Positions 6,899 through 15,661 are shown, numbered from the stretch's first letter. The stretch: DNA of 40,617 nt from Segatella albensis DSM 11370 = JCM 12258 (GCF_000426565.1 NZ_AUFP01000017.1:1-40617); one strand, 5' to 3'. Notes: a model not told the origin generated them from the sequence alone. Numbers and translations: made by a program.

Positions 6899-8557
6899 TT
6901 AAACTTTCAATAAAGCTTTTGCATTACTGATGGCAGCCTCTGTGATATTGCTTCCCGACAGCATCTGTGCAATTTCCTTTATTCTTTCTTCATTTGTAAG
7001 CATTTTCATGTGGCTGATGGTACCCTCAGAAGTTTCTTCTTTTGAAACCTTATAGTGTGTAGCTCCGAGGGCAGCAATCTGTGGAAGATGAGTAATACTG
7101 ATAACCTGTCGATCATTGTTACCCATTTCCTGCATGATTTGTGCCATCATTTCAGCAATTTTACCACTTACACCCGTGTCTATCTCGTCGAAGATAATAG
7201 TAGGCAATTTTACCGTTCCACTTATCATAGCCTTTAGCGACAACATTACTCGAGCTATTTCTCCACCGCTAGCTACCTGACTTACAGGTTGCATTGGTGT
7301 ACTAGTGTTGGCAGAGAAGAGAAAGTTAATTTTGTCAATGCCATCGCTTGACAATGGTTTCTCCGTGATTTCAACCTCGAATCTTACGTGTGGAATGCCC
7401 AATGGAATGAGACGTTTCTTCATCTCCTTCTCGATTTTCAAGGCCGCTTTTTTTCTTATTTCCGTAAGTTGCTTAGCCTTTTCCCTTGCTTCCGTTTCGA
7501 GTTTTCGTATTTTCTCGTCCATTTCCGAGATAGCATCATCACTATTTTCGATATGGTCGAGTTCAACTTTCAGATTATCACGGATTTCGATGAGTTCTTC
7601 TACTGTTTCCACATGATATTTCTGTTCAAGCGAATAAATAATATCGAGGCGTTCATTATTTATCTGTTGCTTGATAGGATCAAATTCAAAGTTTTCGGTA
7701 TCACCAGAAATCTCATCAGCAATATCTTTGATATCAATATAGTTAGAGTCGATACGTTGAGCAAAGTCCTGAACTTTTGGAAACACATTTTCGATACTTC
7801 GCAAACTCTGCACAACCTGTCTTAGAGATGCGACGACCCCTGTATCCTCACCATTCAGTAAGTTATCAGTTCTATAGAGAGCCGACTTGATATCCTCAGC
7901 ATGATTTAGCGTTTCTGTTTCCTTTTCCAGTTCCTCCTGTTCGCCAGCTACTAAGTTTACGGAATCCAGTTCATTATATTGAAATCTAATAAACTCCTGA
8001 TTCTCACGATCTTTCTTTATCTTTTCGTATAACTCCTCGCTAGCGATTTTTTGTTTTTTGTAAGCCAAGAAGAGCTTATTATACTCATCTACGATCTTCT
8101 GGTCAGAGGCAATGATATCTACGACATTCAATTGAAAGTCCTCCTTTCTGAGTAACAGATTCTGATGCTGCGAGTGGATATCGACGAGCGTTTCGCCTAA
8201 TTGTCTCATTACGCTCAATGGTACAGGTGTATCGTTGATGAACGCCCTGCTTTTTCCGGCAGAAGTAAGTTCTCTTCGTACTATCGTATCGACAAGATCC
8301 AAATCGATATCGTTATCTTCAAAAAAATTCTCCATGCCATATCTCGTTAAATCGAAGTGCGCCTCAATAACACATTTCGACTTTCCTTGTTTTATAGCTT
8401 TAATATCAGCACGATTACCTAAGAGCAACCCTATGGCCCCTAGGATGATGCTTTTTCCAGCACCCGTTTCACCTGTGATGACAGAGAAACCTGAATGAAA
8501 TTCAATGTCGAGTTTTTCAATCAGGGTAAAGTTTTCTATTATGAGTCGTTTAATCAT
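6899..8557 (-). CDS. recN: DNA repair protein RecN
   Basis: 552-residue SMC-like ATPase of double-strand break repair. The N-terminal head has Walker A GETGAGKS at residues 29-36, preceded by IENFTLIEKLDIEF. The middle (about 160-370) is coiled-coil rich in E and K. The C-terminal head has the signature VASGGEIARVMLSLK, Walker B TIIFDEIDTGVSG and the H-loop QVISITHLPQIAALG. Length matches the family. It overlaps the upstream porD gene by 8 bp and is followed after 2 nt by the TPR gene, consistent with translational coupling. Confidence 0.96.
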   Translation of the reverse strand: MIKRLIIENFTLIEKLDIEFHSGFSVITGETGAGKSIILGAIGLLLGNRADIKAIKQGKSKCVIEAHFDLTRYGMENFFEDNDIDLDLVDTIVRRELTSAGKSRAFINDTPVPLSVMRQLGETLVDIHSQHQNLLLRKEDFQLNVVDIIASDQKIVDEYNKLFLAYKKQKIASEELYEKIKKDRENQEFIRFQYNELDSVNLVAGEQEELEKETETLNHAEDIKSALYRTDNLLNGEDTGVVASLRQVVQSLRSIENVFPKVQDFAQRIDSNYIDIKDIADEISGDTENFEFDPIKQQINNERLDIIYSLEQKYHVETVEELIEIRDNLKVELDHIENSDDAISEMDEKIRKLETEAREKAKQLTEIRKKAALKIEKEMKKRLIPLGIPHVRFEVEITEKPLSSDGIDKINFLFSANTSTPMQPVSQVASGGEIARVMLSLKAMISGTVKLPTIIFDEIDTGVSGKIAEMMAQIMQEMGNNDRQVISITHLPQIAALGATHYKVSKEETSEGTISHMKMLTNEERIKEIAQMLSGSNITEAAISNAKALLKV

Positions 8558-9458
8558 TACCTTTTATTTGTTCCCACGCATTATTTTGATTTGGGTTGAT
8601 AGAGAACAGAATATCGTAAATATCCTCTTTCTCCTTCTGAGTCCCTTTTCCTTTATATATAGCGGCCAGTTCATCTCGTTTATAGTCCAGCCATATTTGT
8701 GGCAAGAGACTTAATGGCTTATCTTGATGTACTTTTTTAAGTAGGGTAGATATAGCTTTAGTTATCTCACTTCGGCCACGTTCTGCATTATCAGCCATTA
8801 CATCCAATCCCTTACGATAATAATCATATTGTAATTGCCGGAAAGGCTGCATTCCCCCATCCATGTAATCATTGATGAAAGCAAAACGATTACGGCTATT
8901 GTCAAAAGCCTTCCATCCCGGAAAGTTCATGCTTTGGGCATTATACGTGATGTTCAAGCATCTCTCCAGTAGGGCAGATCCACCCATTGGTGCGAAAGAA
9001 TCCAAATCCAGTCCGATGATAAGATATGCATAATAAGCCACCAGAGCTGTAAGTTGGTTATCGATTTTCTCCTCATTGAAATTCAATTGGTCGAACTGTT
9101 GGAATTCAAAGTTGAAATTATTATCAGTATTATTATATAAGGTACTCGTGTAAGCCGAATTATATACAGGTCGGATAGCCTGTATCAAAGCTTTGCAAGT
9201 AAAAGAATTATTTGACCGGTCATATTTTGTTACGGTAATGTTGAAATTACAAATTATCCGTTCTTGCTTCTGAAATTTCAGATTAGTCCATTGTCTATCA
9301 TTGATAAACTGTTCAAGGGTAGACTGTAGATTATCAAAGATCGCATTATCCGTGCTTTGGATTTGCGTATGGTTTATTGTAACCTTGGCATTCAGCTCTT
9401 GTGCCCAGGTATGAATATAAAATGCAGACAATATGCAAATTACAAACCATTTTTTCAT
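8550..9458 (-). CDS. porD: DUF4835 family protein (type IX secretion protein PorD)
   Basis: 302 residues with a signal peptide ending near HTWAQE. The body has the DUF4835 pattern: LNAKVTINHTQIQ, then FLNDRQWTN-like INDRQWTNLKF, the NFNIT strand, YYAYLIIGLDLDSFAPMGG, and WKAFDNSRNRFAFINDYM. Families of this type sit between coaBC and recN across Bacteroidetes and are annotated as the type IX secretion/gliding accessory protein PorD, probably periplasmic or outer-membrane associated. Family membership is clear from sequence and neighbourhood; the PorD role is taken from established annotation. A 71-bp gap without a clear TAnnTTTG box separates it from coaBC. Confidence 0.78.
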   Translation of the reverse strand: MKKWFVICILSAFYIHTWAQELNAKVTINHTQIQSTDNAIFDNLQSTLEQFINDRQWTNLKFQKQERIICNFNITVTKYDRSNNSFTCKALIQAIRPVYNSAYTSTLYNNTDNNFNFEFQQFDQLNFNEEKIDNQLTALVAYYAYLIIGLDLDSFAPMGGSALLERCLNITYNAQSMNFPGWKAFDNSRNRFAFINDYMDGGMQPFRQLQYDYYRKGLDVMADNAERGRSEITKAISTLLKKVHQDKPLSLLPQIWLDYKRDELAAIYKGKGTQKEKEDIYDILFSINPNQNNAWEQIKGND

Positions 9459-9529
9459 TTTTCTTACACCTTATATATAGTATAGCTATCAAGAACTATA
9501 TGTATGCCACGAGATTCATGCCAACGAGA

Positions 9530-10750
9530 TTATAAAATATTTACGAGCTCGTTGACGATATCCCGAGCAACTTCTGTTTTGGGTTTCTTATCGAAGTTTT
9601 TCTTTCCTTGAGCCGAGATGATACAAATCTTGTTCTCGTCACTTCCGAAAGTAGTACCCTTATTTCTTGTTGAATTCAAAACGATGAAATCAGCGTTCTT
9701 TTTTTTCAACTTTTTTTCAGCATTAGCCTCCTCATTATTCGTTTCCAGAGCAAAAGCAATAATTCGCTGGTTTACCTTCTTCATTCCTCCTAGAGCAGCT
9801 GCGATGTCATGTGTTGGTTGCAGACGAATGACGAGATCATCCTTTTCACGTTTTATTTTCTCCTTAGCAATAGTTTCAGGTTTGAAGTCAGCCACGGCAG
9901 CACACAAAATAGCCACATCAGAATCAGAGAAAGCGTTGACGGCAGCAAGATACATCTCCTCACAACTCTCAACATCGATACGCCTTATCCCTTCAGAACA
10001 TGTACGATTTACAGGACCACTGATCAAGGTAACCTCAGCTCCCCGACGGAAACACTCTTCAGCCAAGGCAAATCCCATTTTGCCAGAAGAATAGTTGCCT
10101 ATAAATCTTACAGGGTCGATTTTCTCATAAGTAGGGCCAGCCGTCAGCATCACCTTCTTACCTTTCAAATCCTGAGGAAGTTGCTGTCCATTAGCATTTT
10201 CTTTCTGACCTTCGAAAAAGCGGTCGAGGATGTCGACGATAACATCAGGTTCTTCCATGCGACCTTTTCCCTCTAGTCCACTTGCCAAGAAGCCACTTTC
10301 AGCCTCTATGATATGATTTCCAAATTTCTGTAAAGTTTTAATGTTCTGTAGGGTAGAAGGGTGCTTGTACATATCAAGATCCATAGCAGGAGCTATAAAC
10401 ACAGGAGCTTTCATGCTCAAATAAGTTGTGATAAGCATGTTGTCAGCAATCCCGTTCGCCATCTTTCCCAAACTACTTGCTGTACAAGGAGCAATCAACA
10501 TAGCATCCGCCCAAAGACCCAAGTCGACATGACTATTCCATGTACCATCTCGCTGTGAGAAGAATTCGCTCACCACAGGTTTATGAGTAAGAGCAGAAAG
10601 CGTGATAGGCGTAATAAACTCCTTACCAGCAGGAGTTATTACCACCTGAACTTCTGCACCTTTCTTAATAAGACCACGGATAATAAGGCAAGCTTTGTAA
10701 GCCGCGATACTACCCGTGATACCTAATACTATTTTTTTTCCTTGTAGCAT
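9530..10750 (-). CDS. coaBC: bifunctional phosphopantothenoylcysteine decarboxylase / phosphopantothenate-cysteine ligase
   Basis: 406 residues, covering two steps of coenzyme A synthesis. The N-terminal CoaC flavoprotein domain (1-190) starts with VLGITGSIAAYKA, has the catalytic His in SHVDLG at residue 74, and PAMDLDMY where PAMNxxMW is usual. The substrate flap reads LASGLEGKGRM, so the active-site Cys of the E. coli ACGD motif is Ser here. The C-terminal CoaB domain (about 195-406) has VMLTAGPTYEKIDPVRFIGN, NYSSGKMGFALAEE, AAVADFKP and the KIKR lysine segment. The gene begins at the stop of the exonuclease gene (TAATG, 1-nt overlap), so the two are coupled. Confidence 0.95.
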   Translation of the reverse strand: MLQGKKIVLGITGSIAAYKACLIIRGLIKKGAEVQVVITPAGKEFITPITLSALTHKPVVSEFFSQRDGTWNSHVDLGLWADAMLIAPCTASSLGKMANGIADNMLITTYLSMKAPVFIAPAMDLDMYKHPSTLQNIKTLQKFGNHIIEAESGFLASGLEGKGRMEEPDVIVDILDRFFEGQKENANGQQLPQDLKGKKVMLTAGPTYEKIDPVRFIGNYSSGKMGFALAEECFRRGAEVTLISGPVNRTCSEGIRRIDVESCEEMYLAAVNAFSDSDVAILCAAVADFKPETIAKEKIKREKDDLVIRLQPTHDIAAALGGMKKVNQRIIAFALETNNEEANAEKKLKKKNADFIVLNSTRNKGTTFGSDENKICIISAQGKKNFDKKPKTEVARDIVNELVNIL

Positions 10751-11601
10751 TATCTATTAAATTCTCTCAGTCTAATTCTAGTGAGAACCTGTTTCGTATT
10801 AAACGTAAAGTCGCTAGATAGAACCCAAGTAAAATAGCCCGGGTCACGTCGTAGCACCTCACTAACATCCCATCCCTTGTATTTTCCGAAGTTGAATACC
10901 TCATGTTGGCGTGGTTTTCCATCTTTGTCGAGCAACACCTCACCTTGGCCATCCTTCATATCCTCGTATACGATTCTTCCCGCAAAATCAACATTATTGT
11001 TTTGTTTGCAGAATTCAGCCAATTCATCCATATCATTATTCAATACACGATCTTCTTCCTCTTGTACTCCAGGAGCATACTTATCTAGCTCACCCTTCAG
11101 CACAGCATAAGTAGCTTCAGCATCTTGGTCAGCACGATGAGCCTCGAAATCATCCTCCATCTTATGACCAGTATAGAATTTATATGCCGCAGCCAGATTA
11201 CGACGTTCCATCTTATGGAAGATTGTCTGCGCATCAATCAAGCGACATTTAGAGAAGTCGAAATCTACTTGAGCGCGAAGGAATTCTTCACAGAGCATAG
11301 GAATATCGAAACGGTTAGAGTTGAAACCAGCAAAGTCGCAGCCTTTGAACTCTTCAGCCAATTTAGGCGCGAGTTGTTTGAAAGTAGGTTCATCTTTCAC
11401 TTTCTCATTGTCTATTCCCGTGAGTTCTACAACCACCTGTGGAATCTCCTTTTCAGGATTAACCAACAAGTTGCCGCGTTTCTCTGTGCCATCAGGCATA
11501 GCCTTAATATATGATATCTGAATAATTTTATCATTCACGAGATCGAGACCCGTAGTCTCGAGATCGAAGATGACCAATGGTTTTGTTAAATGAAGTTCCA
11601 C
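10750..11601 (-). CDS. DnaQ-like DEDDh 3'-5' exonuclease
   Basis: 283 residues. The exonuclease fold shows the DEDDh motifs: IFDLETTGL (Asp13, Glu15), GFNSNRFDIPML, and HRADQDAEATYAV with the catalytic His. The C-terminal ~60 residues, FNFGKYKGWDVSEVLRRDPGYFTWVL, resemble the DUF3820-type small domain (FGKYKG...P-Y--W) found in some exonucleases. It is probably a proofreading or repair nuclease, PolC/epsilon-like; which polymerase it serves cannot be told. It lies 38 bp downstream of dnaN and overlaps coaBC by one base, within a replication/repair run. Confidence 0.9.
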   Translation of the reverse strand: MELHLTKPLVIFDLETTGLDLVNDKIIQISYIKAMPDGTEKRGNLLVNPEKEIPQVVVELTGIDNEKVKDEPTFKQLAPKLAEEFKGCDFAGFNSNRFDIPMLCEEFLRAQVDFDFSKCRLIDAQTIFHKMERRNLAAAYKFYTGHKMEDDFEAHRADQDAEATYAVLKGELDKYAPGVQEEEDRVLNNDMDELAEFCKQNNNVDFAGRIVYEDMKDGQGEVLLDKDGKPRQHEVFNFGKYKGWDVSEVLRRDPGYFTWVLSSDFTFNTKQVLTRIRLREFNR

Positions 11602-11639
11602 TTTATCTTTTATTATTTTTATATTCCCTGTTATTTATA

Positions 11640-12764
11640 TTAGTCGTTTAAAAGCATAGGCATGATCAGCATCAGCACATCCTCGTTCTCAGGTTGAGTA
11701 CAAGGGATGATGATACCCGCACGACTAGGGTCAGCAAGTTGAAGTTCTACTTCATCGCTATTCAAGTTGCTTAATATTTCCTGCAAACTACTTCCCTTGA
11801 ATCCGATGCTCATAGCATTACCTGTATATTCGCAACTCAACTGTTCTTTAGCGGAAGTAGCGAAGTCGACATCCTCAGAAGTTAGCTCAAGTTTACCCTT
11901 TTCTAGACGGAATCTGATTAATTGACTACTCTCGCTGGCGAAAGGCAAAACATGGCGGAGTGCGCCCAACAAACTACGACGATCAATAGTAACCTTGTTA
12001 GGATTATCCTGTGGGATAACAGAATTATAGTTAGGATAGCGCCCTTCGATCAAGCGACATGTGAGCACACCATCAGTGAAAGAAATTTCTGCAGAACGAT
12101 CGTTGAATTTGATGGTCACGTCATCATCATCCTTGCCCAGCACATTCTTCAGGAGGGTAGCAGGCTTCTTAGGTAATATGAAAGCAGCTGGAGTGTCGCT
12201 CTTCACTGTAAAGTTCTTGTTGCGTACCAGCTTATGACCATCACTTGCCACGATTGCAAGAGCGTCAGGAGTAAGGTCGAAATAGATACCATTCATTACC
12301 GGGCGCAATTCATCGTTTGCTGTAGCAAAAAGAGATCTAGTAATATTGTCAACAAGTACCGCAGAACTCAAAGATATTACCGAGGCGCCATCTTCGATAG
12401 ACTGACTATGAGGATATTCGTCAGCATTTTGAACGGTAAAGTTATATAAACCGTTTTGATAAACGATCTTGATAGCCAAACTCTCAAGGTCCACCTCAAA
12501 GTTGAGAGGCTGTTCCGGTAATTCTTTCACGGCATCAAGAATAGTACGGTTAGGTATTGCGAATTCACCCTCACCATTCACCTCGTCGAGCGCAATAGTG
12601 CTCTGCATGATGTTTTCGCTGTCACTGGCTGTAACGATAAGTTCATTACCTTTAACTTGAAACAAGAAACAGTCGAGGATAGGCATACTATTCTTGCTGT
12701 TGATTACTCGCGATAGAGTGTTGAGCCTATTGCTCAAAGCAGTACTTGATAATGTAAATCTCAT
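11640..12764 (-). CDS. dnaN: DNA polymerase III beta subunit (sliding clamp)
   Basis: 374 residues, the normal length of the beta clamp with three repeated ~120-residue domains. Recognisable segments are MRFTLSSTALSNRL and NSKNSMPILDCFLFQV in domain 1, RPVMNGIYFDLTPDALAIVASDGHKLVR in domain 2, and EGRYPNYNSVIPQDNPNKVTIDRRSLLGALR at the domain 2/3 link. The C-terminal part of the partner-binding pocket ends with VLMLIMPMLLND. It is the first gene of the minus-strand run and has its own promoter divergent from the DUF3127 gene. The clamp is essential in bacteria, so its place near a RepB origin bears on what this replicon is. Confidence 0.97.
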   Translation of the reverse strand: MRFTLSSTALSNRLNTLSRVINSKNSMPILDCFLFQVKGNELIVTASDSENIMQSTIALDEVNGEGEFAIPNRTILDAVKELPEQPLNFEVDLESLAIKIVYQNGLYNFTVQNADEYPHSQSIEDGASVISLSSAVLVDNITRSLFATANDELRPVMNGIYFDLTPDALAIVASDGHKLVRNKNFTVKSDTPAAFILPKKPATLLKNVLGKDDDDVTIKFNDRSAEISFTDGVLTCRLIEGRYPNYNSVIPQDNPNKVTIDRRSLLGALRHVLPFASESSQLIRFRLEKGKLELTSEDVDFATSAKEQLSCEYTGNAMSIGFKGSSLQEILSNLNSDEVELQLADPSRAGIIIPCTQPENEDVLMLIMPMLLND

Positions 12765-12807
12765 GCGTATATACTTTATATATTATTATTTTCTATTAAA
12801 TCAACTA

Positions 12808-12838
12808 CAAAAATACGAAAAATTGGTTATATGGCAAA
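12808..12838 (-). promoter_or_regulatory. dnaN operon promoter
   Basis: On the minus strand, TTTG (complement of 12835-12838), a 19-nt spacer, then TATTTTTG (complement of 12808-12815) give a full Bacteroidetes promoter, about 44 nt before the dnaN ATG. Confidence 0.65.
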
Positions 12839-12856
12839 AAAACTCTCAATAAAATT

Positions 12857-12886
12857 TTTGTTTTTACAACTATTTTATTAATTTCG
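12857..12886 (+). promoter_or_regulatory. promoter of the DUF3127 gene
   Basis: TTTG at 12857-12860, an 18-nt spacer and TAATTTCG at 12879-12886 (one mismatch to TAnnTTTG). It lies back to back with the dnaN promoter in a 154-bp gap. Confidence 0.5.
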
Positions 12887-12918
12887 CAAACTAATAGAAA
12901 AACTTTAAAATTATAATA

Positions 12919-13332
12919 ATGGAAATTCAAGGAAAAATCATAGCCGTTTTACCACTTCAGAGTGGCGTTTCTCAGCGTACGGGTAACAAGTGGGCTAGTC
13001 AGGATTATGTTATCGAGACCCATGACCAGTATCCTCGTAAATGCTGTTTCCGTGTTTTCGGAGAAGAGAAGATCAATAATTTCAATATTCAGAGTGGCGA
13101 AGAACTTTCTGTATCTTTCGACATCGATTGTCACGAATATAATGGCCGCTGGTTCAACGATATCCGCGCTTGGGCCGTTAATCGTGTAGACCCTGCTGCC
13201 GCTATGGCCGCTCCTGGAGCTCAGCCAATGGGTGCCAACGTAGCTCCTGCTCCTGTAGGCGGTGCCGCTGCGCCATTCCCTCCTGCGCCAGAAGGAAATG
13301 CAGAGGGGGCTTCAGATGATCTTCCTTTCTAA
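12919..13332 (+). CDS. DUF3127 OB-fold protein with SSB-like C-terminal tip
   Basis: 137 residues. The first ~95 are the DUF3127 domain: EIQGKIIAVLPLQSG, then TGNKWASQDYVIET, YPRKCCFRVFGEEKI, ELSVSFDIDCHEYNGRWFNDIRAW, an OB-fold-like set of strands. A ~35-residue Ala/Pro/Gly-rich linker follows, and the protein ends ASDDLPF. The same build (OB fold, flexible linker, acidic tip ending in PF) defines bacterial single-stranded DNA-binding proteins, whose tip recruits replication and repair proteins. I infer an auxiliary ssDNA-binding or replication-associated role; its place divergent from dnaN agrees. It is too divergent to be called ssb. Confidence 0.8.
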   Translation: MEIQGKIIAVLPLQSGVSQRTGNKWASQDYVIETHDQYPRKCCFRVFGEEKINNFNIQSGEELSVSFDIDCHEYNGRWFNDIRAWAVNRVDPAAAMAAPGAQPMGANVAPAPVGGAAAPFPPAPEGNAEGASDDLPF

Positions 13333-13371
13333 CGGATAACGATCAAGGAATATAAAGAATTTTCTGATAAT

Positions 13372-13411
13372 AAGAAAGAGGGGTGTGAAAAATATTCACA
13401 TCCCTTTCTTG
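13372..13411. terminator. bidirectional terminator between the DUF3127 gene and htpG
   Basis: AAGAAAG-GGGTGTGAA (from 13372) pairs with TTCACATCCCTTTCTT (13395-13410) with a small bulge and a 5-nt loop. A/T runs on both sides suit convergent genes. Confidence 0.75.
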
Positions 13412-13434
13412 TTATATACGAGTTACATCCGCGA

Positions 13435-15492
13435 TTATTTAATCAAATCTACAGAACGTTTCAAGAAATCATCGAGAGCCTTACCCTTCAGCATACCATT
13501 CTGTAACAACGCCAAGTCGATAAGTTGATGAACGATTTTGTTACCCTTAGCATAATCGTTGAGGATTTCGTTCTTCTTGTTGCGTTGTTCGTCGATAGCC
13601 TTTTGCGTGTTGGCTACGTCATCCTTCTCCTCCTGAGTAATCTCTTCTGGTTTCTTCTTGTTCTGAGCCTGATGTAGAGCTGCTAGACGAGCTTCCTGTC
13701 CCTTTAGTTCAGAAATGATAGGTTTTAGAGCGTCAGCATTCTTAGCTTCCTCATCGTCGAGGACCTTTTTGATTAGAGGATGATTGCTGTTCAATACGAG
13801 ATTATAACTGTCAGGCATCTGACTATAGAAACTCATACCAGGTTGGAACTGGCTCATCTGTTTCATTCTTCGCATATATTCGCTCTGAGTGATGATGACA
13901 GGCTGGTTCTGTTCGCCGAGAGCCTCTACCTCTACATAAAATTCCTTTTTGTCGAGTTTTGGCAATTGAGAACGGAAAACTTGTGACAGATTGTCACTCT
14001 TGTCCTTCTCCAAAGTTTCCTTCTTAGCATCATCCTTTACAATCAGACGGTCCACGATATCAGCGTCTACACGGGCAAAACTACACTTCTCCAACTTCTG
14101 TTCGAGCATACTAACGATAGGTGTGTCAAGTTGTCCGTCCATCATCAGCACATTGTATCCCTTATCCTGAGCAGCCTTGATATATGTATACTGTTCATCC
14201 TTATCGGTGGCATAGAGATATACCAGTTTACCGTCCTTATCGGTCTGTTCATCCTTGATCAGCGTCTTATATTCTTCCATGGTAAAATACTTACCTTCCA
14301 CATCCTTGAAGAGAGCAAAGTCCTTAGCACGGTCGTAGAAATCCTCCTGTGAGAGCATACCATAGTTGATGAAGAGCTTTAAGTTATCCCACTTCTGCTC
14401 ATAGTCCTTACGGTCATCCTTGAAAGTCTGAGCCAGTCTGTCAGCCACTTTCTTCGTGATATAAGTAGAGATTTTCTTCACGTTAGCATCACTCTGCAGA
14501 TAACTACGACTTACGTTCAGAGGAATATCTGGAGAGTCAATGACACCATGAAGCAAAGTTAGGAAGTCTGGTACGATTCCTTCCACTTGGTCTGTTACGA
14601 ACACCTGGTTGCAATATAGCTGGATTTTGTTACGCTGCAGTTCGATATTGTTCTGGATACGAGGGAAATACAGAATACCGGTAAGGTTGAAGGGATAATC
14701 CACATTCAGATGAATCCAGAACAAAGGTTCATCCTGCATAGGGTAGAGGGCACGATAGAAATTCTTGTAATCCTCATCCTTCAGCGAAGAAGGAGTCTTT
14801 GTCCAAAGCGGTTCCACATTATTAATAATGTTATCCTCCTTGGTGTCCACCTGTTTACCATCTTTCCATTCTGTCTTCTTGCCGAATACCACAGGAACAG
14901 CCATGAACTTACAATATTTGTTGAGCAATTCCGTGATCTTATATTTATCCAAGAACTCCTTGCAATCGTCAGAGATATGGAGAACGATATCTGTACCTCT
15001 GTCAGCCTTTTCCACTTCTTCGAGTTCAAATTCAGGACTACCGTCGCAGCTCCATTTAACAGCCTTGGCACCCTCCTTATAACTCTTGGTGATGATGTCG
15101 ACACGGTCGCTCACCATGAAACTAGAGTAGAAACCCAGTCCGAAGTGACCGATGATTGCGTTCGCATTATCTTTATATTTCTCAAGGAAATCGGTTACAC
15201 CAGAGAACGCAATCTGGTTGATATACTTGTCTATCTCCTCCTCGGTCATACCGATACCGCGGTCGCTGATGGTCAGCGTCTTAGCCTTCTCGTCGAGTGA
15301 CACACATACCTTCAATTCACCCATCTCACCTTTAAAGTCACCTTGAACAGCCAGTGTCTTCAACTTCTGTGAAGCATCCACGGCATTACTTACCATCTCG
15401 CGTAAGAAAATCTCATGATCAGAGTAGAGGAACTTTTTGATGACAGGGAAAATGTTCTCAGTAGTAACCCCAATTTTACCTTTTTGTGACAT
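13435..15492 (-). CDS. htpG: molecular chaperone HtpG (Hsp90)
   Basis: 685 residues. The GHKL ATPase N-domain has FLREMVSNAVDASQKL (N-box Glu/Asn), LTISDRGIGMTEEEI and IIGHFGLGFYSSFMV. The middle domain has PLFWIHLNVDYPFNLTGILYFP and IPLNVSRSYLQSD with the catalytic-loop Arg. The C-terminal dimerisation domain carries an insertion rich in E/K (EITQEEKDDVANTQ). The length is slightly above E. coli HtpG, as usual in Bacteroidetes. It acts on client proteins in the cytosol. It is a single-gene unit with a sigma-54-like upstream element at 15533-15550. Confidence 0.96.
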   Translation of the reverse strand: MSQKGKIGVTTENIFPVIKKFLYSDHEIFLREMVSNAVDASQKLKTLAVQGDFKGEMGELKVCVSLDEKAKTLTISDRGIGMTEEEIDKYINQIAFSGVTDFLEKYKDNANAIIGHFGLGFYSSFMVSDRVDIITKSYKEGAKAVKWSCDGSPEFELEEVEKADRGTDIVLHISDDCKEFLDKYKITELLNKYCKFMAVPVVFGKKTEWKDGKQVDTKEDNIINNVEPLWTKTPSSLKDEDYKNFYRALYPMQDEPLFWIHLNVDYPFNLTGILYFPRIQNNIELQRNKIQLYCNQVFVTDQVEGIVPDFLTLLHGVIDSPDIPLNVSRSYLQSDANVKKISTYITKKVADRLAQTFKDDRKDYEQKWDNLKLFINYGMLSQEDFYDRAKDFALFKDVEGKYFTMEEYKTLIKDEQTDKDGKLVYLYATDKDEQYTYIKAAQDKGYNVLMMDGQLDTPIVSMLEQKLEKCSFARVDADIVDRLIVKDDAKKETLEKDKSDNLSQVFRSQLPKLDKKEFYVEVEALGEQNQPVIITQSEYMRRMKQMSQFQPGMSFYSQMPDSYNLVLNSNHPLIKKVLDDEEAKNADALKPIISELKGQEARLAALHQAQNKKKPEEITQEEKDDVANTQKAIDEQRNKKNEILNDYAKGNKIVHQLIDLALLQNGMLKGKALDDFLKRSVDLIK

Positions 15493-15532
15493 ATCTAATT
15501 TCTTTTAAGTTTTTAATTTACACTTATCCTTA

Positions 15533-15550
15533 TACAAAAGCCGTGCCAAA
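15533..15550 (-). promoter_or_regulatory. sigma-54-like promoter element upstream of htpG
   Basis: On the minus strand the sequence reads TTTGGCACGGCTTTTGTA. It matches the -24 block TGGCACG, and GG is followed after ten bases by GT where the sigma-54 -12 block has GC. It lies about 40 nt before the htpG ATG, and no good TAnnTTTG box was seen in this gap for the minus strand. Confidence 0.45.
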
Positions 15551-15614
15551 CTTTACGATATGTATCAAGTATACCCTATAAATGTTTCATCTGCCTGATT
15601 TTCGGTATGCAAAT

Positions 15615-15646
15615 GTTGCACAGCCACCGACGATTCTGTAAATTTG
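15615..15646 (+). promoter_or_regulatory. promoter of the ECF sigma factor gene
   Basis: TAAATTTG at 15639-15646 is a perfect TAnnTTTG box, with TTG at 15615-15617 at a reasonable -33 distance. It overlaps an in-frame TTG at 15644 and so argues against that codon as the start. Confidence 0.55.
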
Positions 15647-15661
15647 CCAGCGGAACAAAAA

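Noticed and set aside
9459..9529. Separate promoter for porD-recN in the 71-bp gap
   Set aside because: No TAnnTTTG box or sigma-54-like element is seen; read-through from dnaN is the simpler view.
14710..15300. 196-aa plus-strand frame within htpG
   Set aside because: Antisense shadow of htpG with no promoter or recognisable domain.
15644..15661. TTG start for the sigma factor
   Set aside because: The codon lies inside the TAAATTTG -7 box, so it would precede the transcript start.
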